A stretch of 64,000 bases of DNA from the NCBI RefSeq assembly GCF_025753795.1, contig NZ_JAOWPS010000001.1, forward strand, positions 1,860,001-1,924,000, written 5' to 3'. Position numbers and translations under genes: made by a program. Source of the stretch: Mesorhizobium sp. YC-39 (GTDB lineage: Bacteria > Pseudomonadota > Alphaproteobacteria > Rhizobiales > Rhizobiaceae). Positions 45,128 to 54,246 of the stretch are shown here, in pieces. The notes beneath the pieces are model-generated. The model did no database searches and was not told the origin of the DNA. It saw only the letters and a list, made by a program, of their open reading frames with translations. How positions within the stretch are numbered: the first letter of the stretch is position 1; each line of letters opens with the position of its first letter.

Positions 45128-45156
45128 GGCAATTGTCAATCGTGTTGACAATTGCC
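45128..45156. promoter_or_regulatory. 29-bp perfect operator between mtnK and the divergent importer
   Basis: GGCAATTGTCAA (45128-45139) and TTGACAATTGCC (45145-45156) are perfect 12-bp inverted arms around a 5-bp spacer. The site is 36 bp before the importer ATPase start and 72 bp before mtnK, and TTGACA could be part of a promoter. It should control both directions. The regulator is not adjacent; the SorC protein at 51093 is the nearest candidate. Confidence 0.75.
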
Positions 45157-45192
45157 GGTAGAGCCCATAGCGTCACGGTCAGGGAGGAACGA

Positions 45193-46704
45193 ATGGGCAA
45201 TGATGCCGTGTTCCGCGTGGACGGCCTGAGGAAATCCTTCGGCCATATCGAGGTGCTTGGCGGCGTCTCGCTCGAATTGCATGCCGGCGAAGTGACGGTG
45301 TTGATGGGCGCCAATGGTGCCGGCAAATCCACCCTCGTCAAGATCATCAGCGGCGTCTACGACCATGCCGGCGGCACGATGAATCTCGCCGGTCACGACT
45401 TTGCGCCAAGCACGCCGGCGGAGGCGATCCGCGCTGGCGTCGTCACCGTTCACCAGAACATCAATGACGGTGTCGTCGCCGATCTCGACGTTGCCACCAA
45501 TTTGACGCTGGACCGGCTGAGCGGCAGCAGTGCGCCGTTCCTGTTCAATCCGGGCCGGGTGCGCCGTGAGGCCAAGGCCGTTGCCGACCGCATGGGGCTG
45601 GTCATCGACCTCAAGGCCCGCATCAGCGATCTTTCACTGGCCGACCGTCAGATGGTGGCAATTGCGCGTGCCATGGCGCACCAGCCGAAAGTGTTGATCC
45701 TCGACGAGCCGACCTCTTCTCTGTCCAGCGCCGAGGCCGACCGGCTGTTCGCGCTGCTCGACCGGCTGCGCGAGCATCAGGTGGCGATCCTCTATATCTC
45801 GCACCGCATGTCCGACATCAGGCGGCTTGCCGACCGTATCGTCTCGATGCGCGACGGTGTCATCTCGGGCGCCTTCGACAAGAAGCCACTCGACTATGAA
45901 GGCGCGATCAACGCCATGCTCGGCCGCAAGATCCATCTCGACCGTATCGTCGCGAGGAACTCGGCCAAGGCCATCCTGAAGGTCGATGGATTGCGCATTG
46001 CGGAAGGCGCCAGGCCATTCTCGCTGACGCTCGGCGACGGCGAGGTCGTTGCCGTTACCGGTCTCGTCGGCGTCGGCAAGACCGCGCTCGCAGAGACGCT
46101 GTTTGGCGTGCGCAAGCCGCTCGCCGGCACCATGATGCTGAACGGCAAGCCGTACACACCAGGATCCACGGGCGAGGCGATCGCCGCCGGCGTGTTCCTC
46201 GTCGCCAAGGATCGCGGGGAAAATGGCATCGTCGGCGGCTTCAACATCCAGGAAAACATCAGCCTGCCGTTCCACAGGCGGATGTCGCATTTCGGTGTTC
46301 TCAAGCGTCGCCTCGAACGCGCCACCGCACGCCGGCAGATCGAGGAGCTGGGCATCGTCTGCCGCTCGGAGAAGGACGAAATGCCCACGCTTTCGGGTGG
46401 CAACCAGCAGAAGGTGATGGTCGCCCGCTGGATGGCTCAAGATGCAAAACTGTTCATCCTCGACGAGCCGTTTCAGGGCGTCGACATCTCCGCCAGGCGA
46501 GACATCGCAGCCAAGCTCAGGGCAAGCGCCAACGGTCGGGCAACGCTGCTGTTCGTCACCGAACTCGACGAGGCGCTGGAGACGGCCGACCGCATCCTGG
46601 TCATGTCGGAGCAGACGATCGTTGGCGAACACCGCAATGCCGACATCGATATGGACCGCCTGCTCGCGGAAGTGGCGGGCGGGCCGCTGCACAGCGCAGC
46701 ATGA
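45193..46704 (+). CDS. Sugar ABC transporter ATP-binding protein (RbsA family)
   Basis: A 503-residue tandem ATPase. The start at 45193 has AGGGAGG 5 nt upstream; a frame to 45133 would run through the operator. In the first domain, Walker A is GANGAGKST and Walker B is VLILDEPTSSLS. The second domain has a variant Walker A (GLVGVGKTA), with LSGGNQQKVMVARWM and LFILDEPFQGVD. It is the first gene of an importer unit divergent from mtnK. The cargo is probably a ribose analogue such as methylthioribose. Confidence 0.91.
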   Translation: MGNDAVFRVDGLRKSFGHIEVLGGVSLELHAGEVTVLMGANGAGKSTLVKIISGVYDHAGGTMNLAGHDFAPSTPAEAIRAGVVTVHQNINDGVVADLDVATNLTLDRLSGSSAPFLFNPGRVRREAKAVADRMGLVIDLKARISDLSLADRQMVAIARAMAHQPKVLILDEPTSSLSSAEADRLFALLDRLREHQVAILYISHRMSDIRRLADRIVSMRDGVISGAFDKKPLDYEGAINAMLGRKIHLDRIVARNSAKAILKVDGLRIAEGARPFSLTLGDGEVVAVTGLVGVGKTALAETLFGVRKPLAGTMMLNGKPYTPGSTGEAIAAGVFLVAKDRGENGIVGGFNIQENISLPFHRRMSHFGVLKRRLERATARRQIEELGIVCRSEKDEMPTLSGGNQQKVMVARWMAQDAKLFILDEPFQGVDISARRDIAAKLRASANGRATLLFVTELDEALETADRILVMSEQTIVGEHRNADIDMDRLLAEVAGGPLHSAA

Positions 46705-46783
46705 GATCACAAGCCGAGATGTGGAACGGAGACCGCATGAGTTCAGTTTGGGTAGAAATGGCATCAGCGCGCGGGAGCGCTGA

Positions 46784-47779
46784 ATGACGCTGCGCGACCA
46801 TGCCATTCGCTACGGCTTCATCGTTCTGCTGTTCGGGCTGATCGCCTATTTCGCCATCGCCGCCGATGGTTTTGTCTCGCCGCAGAGCGCCGTCTTCATC
46901 TTCCAGTCGGTTGCCATCACCGGCGTGCTGGCGCTTGGCGTCACCGCCACCCTGGTTGTTGGCGGCTTCGACCTGTCGATCGGCTCCGTCGCCACCAGCG
47001 CCATGATGGCGGCCGCCTATGTGATGGTGGTGCTGGAGCAGAATGCCGTCGTCGCTGTTGTCGCCTGTCTTTTTATCGGCGCCGCCGTCGGTCTCATCAA
47101 TGGCTGGCTGATCGTCTATATGCGCGTGCCCGACCTGCTGGCCACCCTTGGCATGATGTTCCTGCTGGTCGGCTTGCAGCGCATCCCGACCGAGGGCCGC
47201 TCGATCGCCACCGGTATGACGATGCCCGATGGCTCGGTCGCCAACGGCAAATTCTCTGACGCCTTCCTGGCGCTCGGCCGCCACCGCTTCGATTTCTTCA
47301 TCCCGAACCTCATTCCGGTATCGGTCGTCGTGCTGCTCGTGCTGGCGGCGCTGATCTGGTTCTTTCTCGAATACACCCGTTTCGGACGCATGATGTATGC
47401 GGTCGGCAGCAATGAACGGGCTGCCGAACTCGCCGGCGCGCCTGTCAAGGCATACAAAATCTGGGCCTACATTATTTCAGGAGTTTTTGCCTCGATCGGC
47501 GGCATTTTGCTCGCCGCCCGGCTTGGACGCGGCGACATCGCCTCGGGTAATAATCTCTTGCTCGACGCTGTCGCTGCGGCGCTGATCGGCTACGCGGTGC
47601 TTGGCGCCGCCAAGCCGAACGCCTTCGGCACAGCCGTCGGCGCGCTGTTCGTCGGCATCTTGCTGCAAGGCCTGACCATGATGAACGCGCCTTACTACAC
47701 GCAGGATTTCGTCAAGGGCGTGGTGCTCGTGGTCGCTCTTGTCTTCACCTTCGCCCTTTCCGGCAGGGGCAGGAGATAG
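46784..47779 (+). CDS. Sugar ABC transporter permease (RbsC family)
   Basis: A 331-residue inner-membrane permease with about nine hydrophobic segments. VVGGFDLSIGSVATSAMM, NGWLIVYMRVPDLLATLGMMFLLVGLQ and GSNERAAELAGAPVKAYKIWAYIISGVFASIGGILLAARLG are typical of the ribose family. An 80-bp gap separates it from the ATPase gene. It works with the ATPase at 45193 and the binding protein at 47826. Confidence 0.91.
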   Translation: MTLRDHAIRYGFIVLLFGLIAYFAIAADGFVSPQSAVFIFQSVAITGVLALGVTATLVVGGFDLSIGSVATSAMMAAAYVMVVLEQNAVVAVVACLFIGAAVGLINGWLIVYMRVPDLLATLGMMFLLVGLQRIPTEGRSIATGMTMPDGSVANGKFSDAFLALGRHRFDFFIPNLIPVSVVVLLVLAALIWFFLEYTRFGRMMYAVGSNERAAELAGAPVKAYKIWAYIISGVFASIGGILLAARLGRGDIASGNNLLLDAVAAALIGYAVLGAAKPNAFGTAVGALFVGILLQGLTMMNAPYYTQDFVKGVVLVVALVFTFALSGRGRR

Positions 47780-47825
47780 CTTTCGGCCGGATCCGATTTT
47801 GAGTTCAACAGATGGAGGAAACAGC

Positions 47826-48878
47826 GTGAAGATCACAAGAAGACTTTTGGGCAAGGCGGCACTCGGGCTGGCCGGCGCAACTATGCTGATGCAGTTCCCG
47901 GCTCTTGCCGCGGACAAGCCGGCGCCCTTCGACAAGCCGGGCGTCAAGATTGCGCTGGTCCGCTACCTCTCGACCGGCGACTTCTTTCAGGCCTATCTCT
48001 CCGGCGTCGAAGCGCAGTCGAAGGCGCTCGGCGTCGATTTGCGCGTGCTCGACAGCCGCCAGGACGCGGCGCTCCAGGCTGACATGGTCGACCAGGCGAT
48101 CGCGCTCGGCGTTCAGGGCATCATCATCCAGCATGGGCTGACGGAATCGATGAAGGAAGCCGCCCAGCGCGCCGTCGATGCCGGCATCAAGGTCGTCGCC
48201 TTCGACGTCAATGTCGAAAACCCGAAGATCCCGCAGATCGAGCAGTCCGATCGCGACCTTGCGCGCCTCGCACTTGAACAGGCGGTCAAGGACAATGGCG
48301 AGAGCTGGAAGGCCGGCTATGTCTATGTCGCCGGCATCGCGCCGCTCGACCGCCGCAACGAGACCTGGGTCGACGTCAAGAAGAAGTATGCCGGCATCAA
48401 CGAAGTCGCCATGTTCGGAACGCTCGACAATCCGATTGCCAATTCGGTTGCCAACCAGGCCCGCTCGGTGCTGTCGGCCCATCCCGACATCAAGGTGATG
48501 TTCGCCCCCTATGACGAATTCGCCAAGGGCGTGAAGATCGCCGTCGACGAGGCCGGGCTGAGCAAGGACATCAAGATCTATTCGGCTGACATCTCGACGT
48601 CCGACATATCAGCGATGCGCGAGCCCGACAGCGCCTGGGCAGCGACCGCCGCCACCAACCCGGCCGTCGTCGGCCAGGTTTCCGTGCGCGCTCTGGCGCA
48701 GTTGCTCGCCGGCGAAGACCCCGGCCGCAGCGTCATCGTGCCGCCGACGCTGATCACCCAGAAGGACCTGGTCGACAAGGACATCAAGAACATGGAAGAC
48801 CTGTCGGCCAAGCTGCCGCAATTCGCCCATGCCGATGTCGCGATGCCGGCCTGGATGCCGAACCCGAACGCTAAGTAG
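47826..48878 (+). CDS. Sugar ABC transporter substrate-binding protein (ribose-binding type)
   Basis: A 350-residue periplasmic protein from a GTG at 47826 with GGAGG 7 nt upstream. The N-terminus KITRRLLGKAALGLAGATMLM with cleavage after ALAA is a Sec or Tat-like signal. The Peripla_BP_4 fold is shown by VKIALVRYLSTGDFFQAYLSGVEAQSKALG and ADMVDQAIALGVQGIIIQHG. The earlier ATG frame from 47739 would overlap the permease and is rejected. It completes the importer that diverges from mtnK-mtnA and is followed by a strong terminator. Confidence 0.9.
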   Translation: MKITRRLLGKAALGLAGATMLMQFPALAADKPAPFDKPGVKIALVRYLSTGDFFQAYLSGVEAQSKALGVDLRVLDSRQDAALQADMVDQAIALGVQGIIIQHGLTESMKEAAQRAVDAGIKVVAFDVNVENPKIPQIEQSDRDLARLALEQAVKDNGESWKAGYVYVAGIAPLDRRNETWVDVKKKYAGINEVAMFGTLDNPIANSVANQARSVLSAHPDIKVMFAPYDEFAKGVKIAVDEAGLSKDIKIYSADISTSDISAMREPDSAWAATAATNPAVVGQVSVRALAQLLAGEDPGRSVIVPPTLITQKDLVDKDIKNMEDLSAKLPQFAHADVAMPAWMPNPNAK

Positions 48879-48897
48879 CTTTCGATCTCAGGCAGAT

Positions 48898-48927
48898 GAA
48901 AAGAGCGGCTCTCGGGCCGCTCTTTTC
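48898..48927. terminator. Bidirectional intrinsic terminator
   Basis: GAAAAGAGCGGC (48898-48909) pairs perfectly with GCCGCTCTTTTC (48916-48927) around a 6-nt loop, with an A run on one side and a T run on the other. It separates the plus-strand binding-protein gene from the minus-strand aldolase-dehydrogenase gene. Confidence 0.88.
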
Positions 48928-48945
48928 AGGTTGGATGTGCATCCG

Positions 48946-51000
48946 TTATCGCATCGCCGCCGCTATGTTGCCACCGTCCACCGTCGTCACATCGGCGGTG
49001 GTCCGCTCAGCCAGCGCATGATGCAGGAAGGCCTGGGCCACGTCTTCCGCCGTCACTTCCTGGCCGAGCAGATTGCCGGACATGTATTCCTTTTCCGACA
49101 CGCCGCGCGCACCCGAACGGCTGGCGATCATGGCGTCGGTCAACAGCCCGGAGCGGATGCGGTCGGCGTTGACGGCGTTGGAACGGATGCCATGCGCGCC
49201 GTAGTCGAGCGCATACTGCCGGGACAAAAACAGCGTCGCCGCCTTCGGTATGCCATAGGCGCCGAACTTCGGGCCTGGATTGACGGCCTGCTTGGAGGTG
49301 TTGAACAGGAGCACGCCGCCCGTGCCCTGTTCGAGCATGATGCGCACCGCGTTCTGCGCCGCTGACTGGTGGGCAAAGAAATTGAGCTCGAAGCTCTTGC
49401 GCAAAGTGGCGTCGTCGAGCTCGCCGATCCGGCCCTCCCATGCCGCACCGGCATTGGAAACCAGGATGTCGACGCCGCCGAAGACGGCGACGGCCTTGTC
49501 GAAGGCAGCGCGCATCTGGGCTGGATCGGTGATGTCGGTGCCGATGCCGATCGAATTGTTGCCGGCCTTCTTTGCCGCTTCGGCAGCCTTCGTCGCGTCG
49601 AGATCGACAATGACGGCGTGCGCCCCATTGTCGGCGAACAGCTTTGCGGTGGCGGCGCCGATCGCGCCGGCGCCGCCGGTGACCAGCACCACCTGGCCGG
49701 TCAGCGGCTTCGGCTTGTTGGAGGCCAGCTTGGCCTGTTCCAGCGACCAATATTCGAGCGGGAACAGGTCGGCTTTCGACAGCGGTCGGAAGTCGCCGAC
49801 CGCTTCGGCGCCGCGCACCGCCTCGATCCACATCTCGCCGACATCGGATGCGATCTTGGCATCCTTCAGCGTGCGGCCATGGCCGAACATGCCGAGGCCC
49901 GGCACCAGCGTCAGGCGCGGCATCGGGTCGAGCATCGTGCGCTTTACATCGTCGAGCCCGTCGTTGCTTTCGAAGTACGCGCGATAATCCTTGGCGAATG
50001 TCTCGACATGGCTGCGGATGACGGATTTGTAGTCGCCGATTTTCGCCGCATCGGGCGCCGGCAGCGCCATCGGCCCAGTCTTGATGCGGATTGACAGGTC
50101 GGGCGTCGACACGCCGCGTCCGGCGTAGTCGGCAATTTTTGCCGAATTGATGAAATCGACAATCGCGTCCGAGGTGCGGAAATCGCTGATCATGCGGTCG
50201 AAGCGGCCGTCGCCGCGCGCCACCGCCACGGCGCCGCGCAGCATCGGCGCGATATCCGCGGCCGTCGCCAGTCTCGCTGGCAAGGTGACTTTTTCGGTGC
50301 GCGGCTTGCCATGCCTGGCGATGAAATTCTCGGCGAGGTTCACATAATGGATCATCCGGTCATAGGCCTGTTTGGCATCGTCGCCGAAGGTGAAGATGCC
50401 ATGCTTGTCGAGGATCAGGCCTTCAACGGTCGGGTCAGCCTCGAAGACATCGGCCGCCGCCTTCGCCAGGTCGAAGCCCGGCATGATGTAGGGAACGTAG
50501 CCCATCTTGCTGCCGAAAACCTTCTCGCTCAGCGCCTCGCTGTCGTCCTGGTCGACGATGGCCAGAATGGCGGTCGAATGCGTGTGATCGACGAATTTGT
50601 GCGGCAGGAAGGCATGCAGCAGCGTCTCGACCGAAGGATTCGGCGAGGATGGGTCGATGAGGTTAGCCCGTTGCAGGGCAACCATGTCCTCGTCGGAGAG
50701 TTTTTTCAGCGACCGCGCCTTCAGCAGCGCACCGAGCTTGACCGCCGGCAGGCCTTGCGGCTCGATGACACCCATGTCCCAGCCGCTGCCTTTGACGCAA
50801 AGCACGTCCCATTCGTCGCCGACGAGGTCGGTCGCCTTCGTCTTGCAGGAGGTGTTGCCTCCGCCATGCAGGACCAGCCGCGGCTCACCGCCCAGAAGCC
50901 GTGTCGTATAGACGCGCAGCGCCAGATCCCGGCTGACACCCTTCTTCGCATAGTCAGCAACCAGCTTTTCCGCGTCGCCGTCATTCCATAGGTTCTTCAT
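48946..51000 (-). CDS. Bifunctional class II aldolase/short-chain dehydrogenase (RhaD-like fusion)
   Basis: A 684-residue fusion from the ATG at 51000. Residues about 1-420 are a class II (fuculose/rhamnulose phosphate type) aldolase with VLHGGGNTSCK, the zinc motif DHTHSTAILAI and the third ligand in LDKHGIFTFGDD. Residues about 430-684 are an SDR with VLVTGGAGAIGAATA, SNAGAAWEG and Tyr-x-x-x-Lys in YGIPKAA. The family cleaves a 1-phospho-ketose to dihydroxyacetone phosphate and an aldehyde, then oxidises the aldehyde. Such fusions are known for L-rhamnose in rhizobia, but no rhamnose isomerase or kinase is near. The mtnK/mtnA block suggests methylthioribulose or 5-deoxyribulose 1-phosphate. 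Confidence 0.87.
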   Translation of the reverse strand: MKNLWNDGDAEKLVADYAKKGVSRDLALRVYTTRLLGGEPRLVLHGGGNTSCKTKATDLVGDEWDVLCVKGSGWDMGVIEPQGLPAVKLGALLKARSLKKLSDEDMVALQRANLIDPSSPNPSVETLLHAFLPHKFVDHTHSTAILAIVDQDDSEALSEKVFGSKMGYVPYIMPGFDLAKAAADVFEADPTVEGLILDKHGIFTFGDDAKQAYDRMIHYVNLAENFIARHGKPRTEKVTLPARLATAADIAPMLRGAVAVARGDGRFDRMISDFRTSDAIVDFINSAKIADYAGRGVSTPDLSIRIKTGPMALPAPDAAKIGDYKSVIRSHVETFAKDYRAYFESNDGLDDVKRTMLDPMPRLTLVPGLGMFGHGRTLKDAKIASDVGEMWIEAVRGAEAVGDFRPLSKADLFPLEYWSLEQAKLASNKPKPLTGQVVLVTGGAGAIGAATAKLFADNGAHAVIVDLDATKAAEAAKKAGNNSIGIGTDITDPAQMRAAFDKAVAVFGGVDILVSNAGAAWEGRIGELDDATLRKSFELNFFAHQSAAQNAVRIMLEQGTGGVLLFNTSKQAVNPGPKFGAYGIPKAATLFLSRQYALDYGAHGIRSNAVNADRIRSGLLTDAMIASRSGARGVSEKEYMSGNLLGQEVTAEDVAQAFLHHALAERTTADVTTVDGGNIAAAMR

Positions 51001-51092
51001 CTTTGCTTGGTCCGATTGTTGTCTTTTGTCGTTGTGAACAGGAATGCCGCGACGCTTTGATGACAATGCGTGTGCGGCAAGAGATGTGTTTG

Positions 51093-52058
51093 CTATGAGG
51101 CCTTTTCCACCGAAGGCGCGGCATGGTCCAGCAGCCGTCGCGCCATGTCGGCGCCGACGACCAGATGCGTGCAAAGCCCGCCCGCAAGCGCCGCGATCAG
51201 CGGTTCGAACTTGCTGGCCTCCTGCACGACCATGAGGCGCCTGGCGATGGCGCGCAGCGAGGAAAGATCGGCTGAAATGACCCGGCGGTTGTAGCTGCAG
51301 TCGAGCGCCTTGCCTTCTGCGTCGATGATCTGCCCGGCGATGACGCCGGCCGCCCCCGCTTTTCGCAATGCCGCCATCTCCTCGGCCGTCAGGGCGCCGC
51401 ATTTGACGACATGGCTGTCGGCATCCACGGTGCCGACCGAATAGAGCGCCAGGTCGCAGTCGCCAATGCCGGACAGTTGCTCGCGGATCACCGGCTCGGC
51501 ACGCAGGCCGCGCGCCAGCTCTTCCGTCGTCAGCACCAGCGGCGCATAGAAATTGAGCCCCTTGGCGTTGAGCCGGCGCGCGATCTCCATGGTGCATTGG
51601 TCGGGCCGGTACGAATAGGGGGCTCCCAGATTGCCGCAGAGCTGCACCACCGTGACATCCTGCAGATCGGCATAGGACATGATGTCGGCGATCATATAGA
51701 CGGTGCGTCCCCAGGCGACGCCGATGCGGTCGCCCTTCTTGACCAGTTCGAGAAAGACGCTTGCCGCCAGCACCGCGATATCGGTCGACGGATCGGCGAC
51801 ATGGCCGTTCTCCGGCGCGATCCAGACCGCATCGAGTTTCAGCGCGTCTTCCAGCTTGCGCGCCAGCACGTCGTCGGTGAAAAGTTGTGTCGAGGTCGAG
51901 ATGTTGACGATGCCGGTCTCGCGCGCCTTGCGCAGATACATGGCGACCGATGCCCGGGAAATCTTGAGCTGGCTGGCCACCTGGTCCTGGCGCAGGCCAT
52001 GGGCATAGTAGAGCCAGGCGGCCTTGTGGATAAGCTGTTCTGCCGGTCGGATCGCCAT
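51093..52058 (-). CDS. SorC-family sugar-responsive regulator
   Basis: A 321-residue SorC-type regulator from the ATG at 52058 (AGGGAG upstream). The helix-turn-helix is at about 10-45 (AAWLYYAHGLRQDQVASQLKISRASVAMYLRKARETG). The sugar-phosphate-binding domain has GVAWGRTVYMIADIM and VVQLCGNLGAPYSYRPDQ, with IDAEGKALDCSYNRRVISADL near the end. It precedes the aldolase-dehydrogenase fusion by 92 bp on the same strand and probably controls it, responding to a phosphorylated sugar. It is distinct in sequence from EryD. Confidence 0.87.
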   Translation of the reverse strand: MAIRPAEQLIHKAAWLYYAHGLRQDQVASQLKISRASVAMYLRKARETGIVNISTSTQLFTDDVLARKLEDALKLDAVWIAPENGHVADPSTDIAVLAASVFLELVKKGDRIGVAWGRTVYMIADIMSYADLQDVTVVQLCGNLGAPYSYRPDQCTMEIARRLNAKGLNFYAPLVLTTEELARGLRAEPVIREQLSGIGDCDLALYSVGTVDADSHVVKCGALTAEEMAALRKAGAAGVIAGQIIDAEGKALDCSYNRRVISADLSSLRAIARRLMVVQEASKFEPLIAALAGGLCTHLVVGADMARRLLDHAAPSVEKAS

Positions 52059-52247
52059 ACCGTCTCCCTCTCTGACATTATTCACGGCTCTCGACAAAAG
52101 TCAAATTGAGCGGAGATATGCGTTTCCCTTTCGCCTACTGAATCTAGATCACCATTGTTCGAAATGCCCCCTGTCGTAACATCGTTGGTGGTGACGAGAC
52201 GCGGAGCCTGTGATTAGAAGTCGATAATAAACATTGGGGAGGACGGG

Positions 52248-53888
52248 ATGGGCAATCCCTATGAACAGGATCTCGACAGGAACGCGGCCAATCACCAGCC
52301 GCTGACGCCGCTGACCTATCTGGAGCGGGCGGCAAGGACCTTTCCCGATCATGTCGCCATCATTCATGGCCGCCAGCAAATCACCTATCGCGATTTCTGG
52401 CGGCGCTCCCTCAGGCTCGCCTCGGCGCTCTCAAAACGCGGCATCAGCAAGGGCGACACCGTCACCGTCATGCTTTCCAACACGCCGCCGATGCTCGAAG
52501 CACATTTTGGCGTGCCGATGACGAAGGCGGTGCTGCACTCGCTCAACACCCGCCTCGATGCCGCGGTCATCGCCTTCCAGTTCGACCACGCCGAGACGAA
52601 AGTGCTGATCGTCGACCGCGAATTCGCCGGAGTCGTCAGGCAGGCGCTGGCCATGGCCAAGGTCAAGCCGCTGGTCATCGACTATGACGACCCCGAATAC
52701 GCGGCAGACGCGCCCTATCCCAAGGGAGAGCGCATCGGCACGCTCGACTACGAGGAGTTTGTCGCCGGCGGCGATGAGGATTTCGCCTGGTCGATGCCCG
52801 ACGACGAATGGGACGCGATATCGCTCAACTACACCTCCGGCACCACAGGCAATCCCAAGGGTGTCGTCTACCACCATCGCGGCGCGGCGCTGATGGCCTA
52901 CACCAACACCATCCATGCCGGCATGGCCAAGCACACAGTCTATCTCTGGACACTGCCGATGTTCCATTGCAACGGCTGGTGCTTTCCCTGGACGCTGGCC
53001 ATCCAAGCCGGCATCCATGTCTGCTTGCGCTGGGTGCGGCCAAAGCCGATCTACGATGCGATTGCCGACCACCGCGTCACCCATCTTTGCGGCGCGCCAA
53101 TCGTCATGTCGGTGTTGATCAACGCCAGGGACGAGGACAAGCGGGAATTCCCGCAAACCGTCACCTTCAACACGGCCGCGGCACCTCCGCCGGAAGCCGT
53201 GCTGTCGGGTATGGCCGATGCGGGCTTTGTCGTCACCCATCTCTACGGCCTGACCGAGACTTATGGTCCGGCGGTCGTCAATGAATGGCATGGCGAGTGG
53301 GACGGGCTGGATAAGGGTCCGAGGGCGGCAAAGAAGGCCAGGCAAGGCGTGCGCTATGCCGCGCTCGAAGGCCTGACCGTGATGGATCCCGCGACGATGG
53401 AAAACACCCCGGCCGATGGCGAGACGATCGGCGAGGTCATGTTCCGCGGCAACATCGTCATGAAGGGCTATCTGAAGAACCGCAAAGCCAGCGACGAAGC
53501 CTTCGCCGGCGGCTGGTTCCATTCCGGCGACCTCGGCGTCATGCATCCCGATGGCTATATCCAGCTCAAGGACCGCTCCAAGGACATCATCATTTCCGGC
53601 GGCGAGAACATCTCCTCGATCGAGGTCGAGGAGGCGCTCTACAAGCATCCAGCCGTCGCCTCATGCGGCGTGGTCGCCAAAGCCGACGACAAATGGGGCG
53701 AGGTGCCGGTCGCCTATGTCGAGCTGAAGCCAGGCAGGACGGCGACCGAGGCCGAGATCATCGAGCACTGCCGCTCACTTCTTGCCCGCTTCAAGGTGCC
53801 GAAAGCGGTGATCTTCGCCGAAATCCCCAAGACCTCGACGGGGAAGATCCAGAAGTTCCGGCTAAGAGAGATGGCCAAAGGTACCTAA
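52248..53888 (+). CDS. Acyl-CoA synthetase (AMP-binding, fatty-acid--CoA ligase family)
   Basis: A 546-residue adenylate-forming ligase with GGGGAGG before the ATG. The phosphate-binding loop LNYTSGTTGNPKGVVYHHRGA is at about 193-213, LYGLTETYGP at about 333, WFHSGDLGVMHPDGYIQLKDRSKDIIISGGENISS at about 424-458, and the catalytic Lys is in KTSTGKIQKFRLRE. It activates a carboxylic acid to its CoA thioester through an acyl-adenylate in the cytoplasm. The motif set is that of the medium/long-chain and dimethylsulfoniopropionate-CoA-like group, so chain length cannot be stated. It stands alone between two promoter regions. Confidence 0.9.
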   Translation: MGNPYEQDLDRNAANHQPLTPLTYLERAARTFPDHVAIIHGRQQITYRDFWRRSLRLASALSKRGISKGDTVTVMLSNTPPMLEAHFGVPMTKAVLHSLNTRLDAAVIAFQFDHAETKVLIVDREFAGVVRQALAMAKVKPLVIDYDDPEYAADAPYPKGERIGTLDYEEFVAGGDEDFAWSMPDDEWDAISLNYTSGTTGNPKGVVYHHRGAALMAYTNTIHAGMAKHTVYLWTLPMFHCNGWCFPWTLAIQAGIHVCLRWVRPKPIYDAIADHRVTHLCGAPIVMSVLINARDEDKREFPQTVTFNTAAAPPPEAVLSGMADAGFVVTHLYGLTETYGPAVVNEWHGEWDGLDKGPRAAKKARQGVRYAALEGLTVMDPATMENTPADGETIGEVMFRGNIVMKGYLKNRKASDEAFAGGWFHSGDLGVMHPDGYIQLKDRSKDIIISGGENISSIEVEEALYKHPAVASCGVVAKADDKWGEVPVAYVELKPGRTATEAEIIEHCRSLLARFKVPKAVIFAEIPKTSTGKIQKFRLREMAKGT

Positions 53889-54104
53889 CTTCGTCATCCT
53901 AGGGTGGAGCAGTCGCGAAGCGACGTCGCGGAAACCCTAGGATCCATGCCGTGACCTAGCGGTCGTGCTCCGGCGGTCGAGAATGGCTTGCCACTGACTG
54001 TGTAAGTTCTTGATCCGTCACATTCTTTGGCCGGCTTCACGGCATGGATCCTAGGGGTCTGCGCTGCGTCGCTACGCTCCTTGCTTCGCCCTAGGATGAC
54101 GAAG
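53889..54104. repeat. 216-bp nested inverted-repeat element
   Basis: The outer ends, CTTCGTCATCCTAGGG (53889-53904) and its exact complement (54089-54104), are 16 bp. Inside them CCCTAGGATCCATGCCGTGA (53935-53954) is mirrored perfectly by 54037-54056. The element begins immediately after the acyl-CoA synthetase stop and carries no convincing gene. Its build suggests a non-autonomous repeat or mobile element (MITE-like) that could also fold as an RNA terminator. With the TetR promoter region it fills the 358-bp gap 53889-54246. Confidence 0.75.
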
Positions 54105-54174
54105 CACGTGGCGGCTAACCATCCTGCCATTTGTCACCATATGTCACCATTCGTACACGTACGTCGAATCTGCG

Positions 54175-54223
54175 TTGACATCCTGCCGCTTTCGATTTAC
54201 GAATGATGAAAGTTGAAATTCGT
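54175..54223 (+). promoter_or_regulatory. Promoter and overlapping operator of the tetR-RND operon
   Basis: TTGACA (54175-54180), a 17-bp spacer and a -10-like TACGAA (54198-54203) form a promoter. ACGAAT (54199-54204) and ATTCGT (54218-54223) are inverted arms overlapping the -10 box, which suits a TetR dimer repressing its own operon. The gene starts at 54247. Confidence 0.55.
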
Positions 54224-54246
54224 CACTCATAAATTGACAGAGAGCC

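Noticed and set aside
48946..51000. L-rhamnose catabolic locus
   Set aside because: The fusion resembles rhizobial RhaD, but rhamnose isomerase, kinase and mutarotase genes are absent and the neighbours are mtnK/mtnA. I kept the aldolase call without the rhamnose label.
53889..54104. Small plus- or minus-strand protein within the repeat element
   Set aside because: The open frame at 53894-54130 simply reads through the inverted repeats, with no ribosome site or domain.
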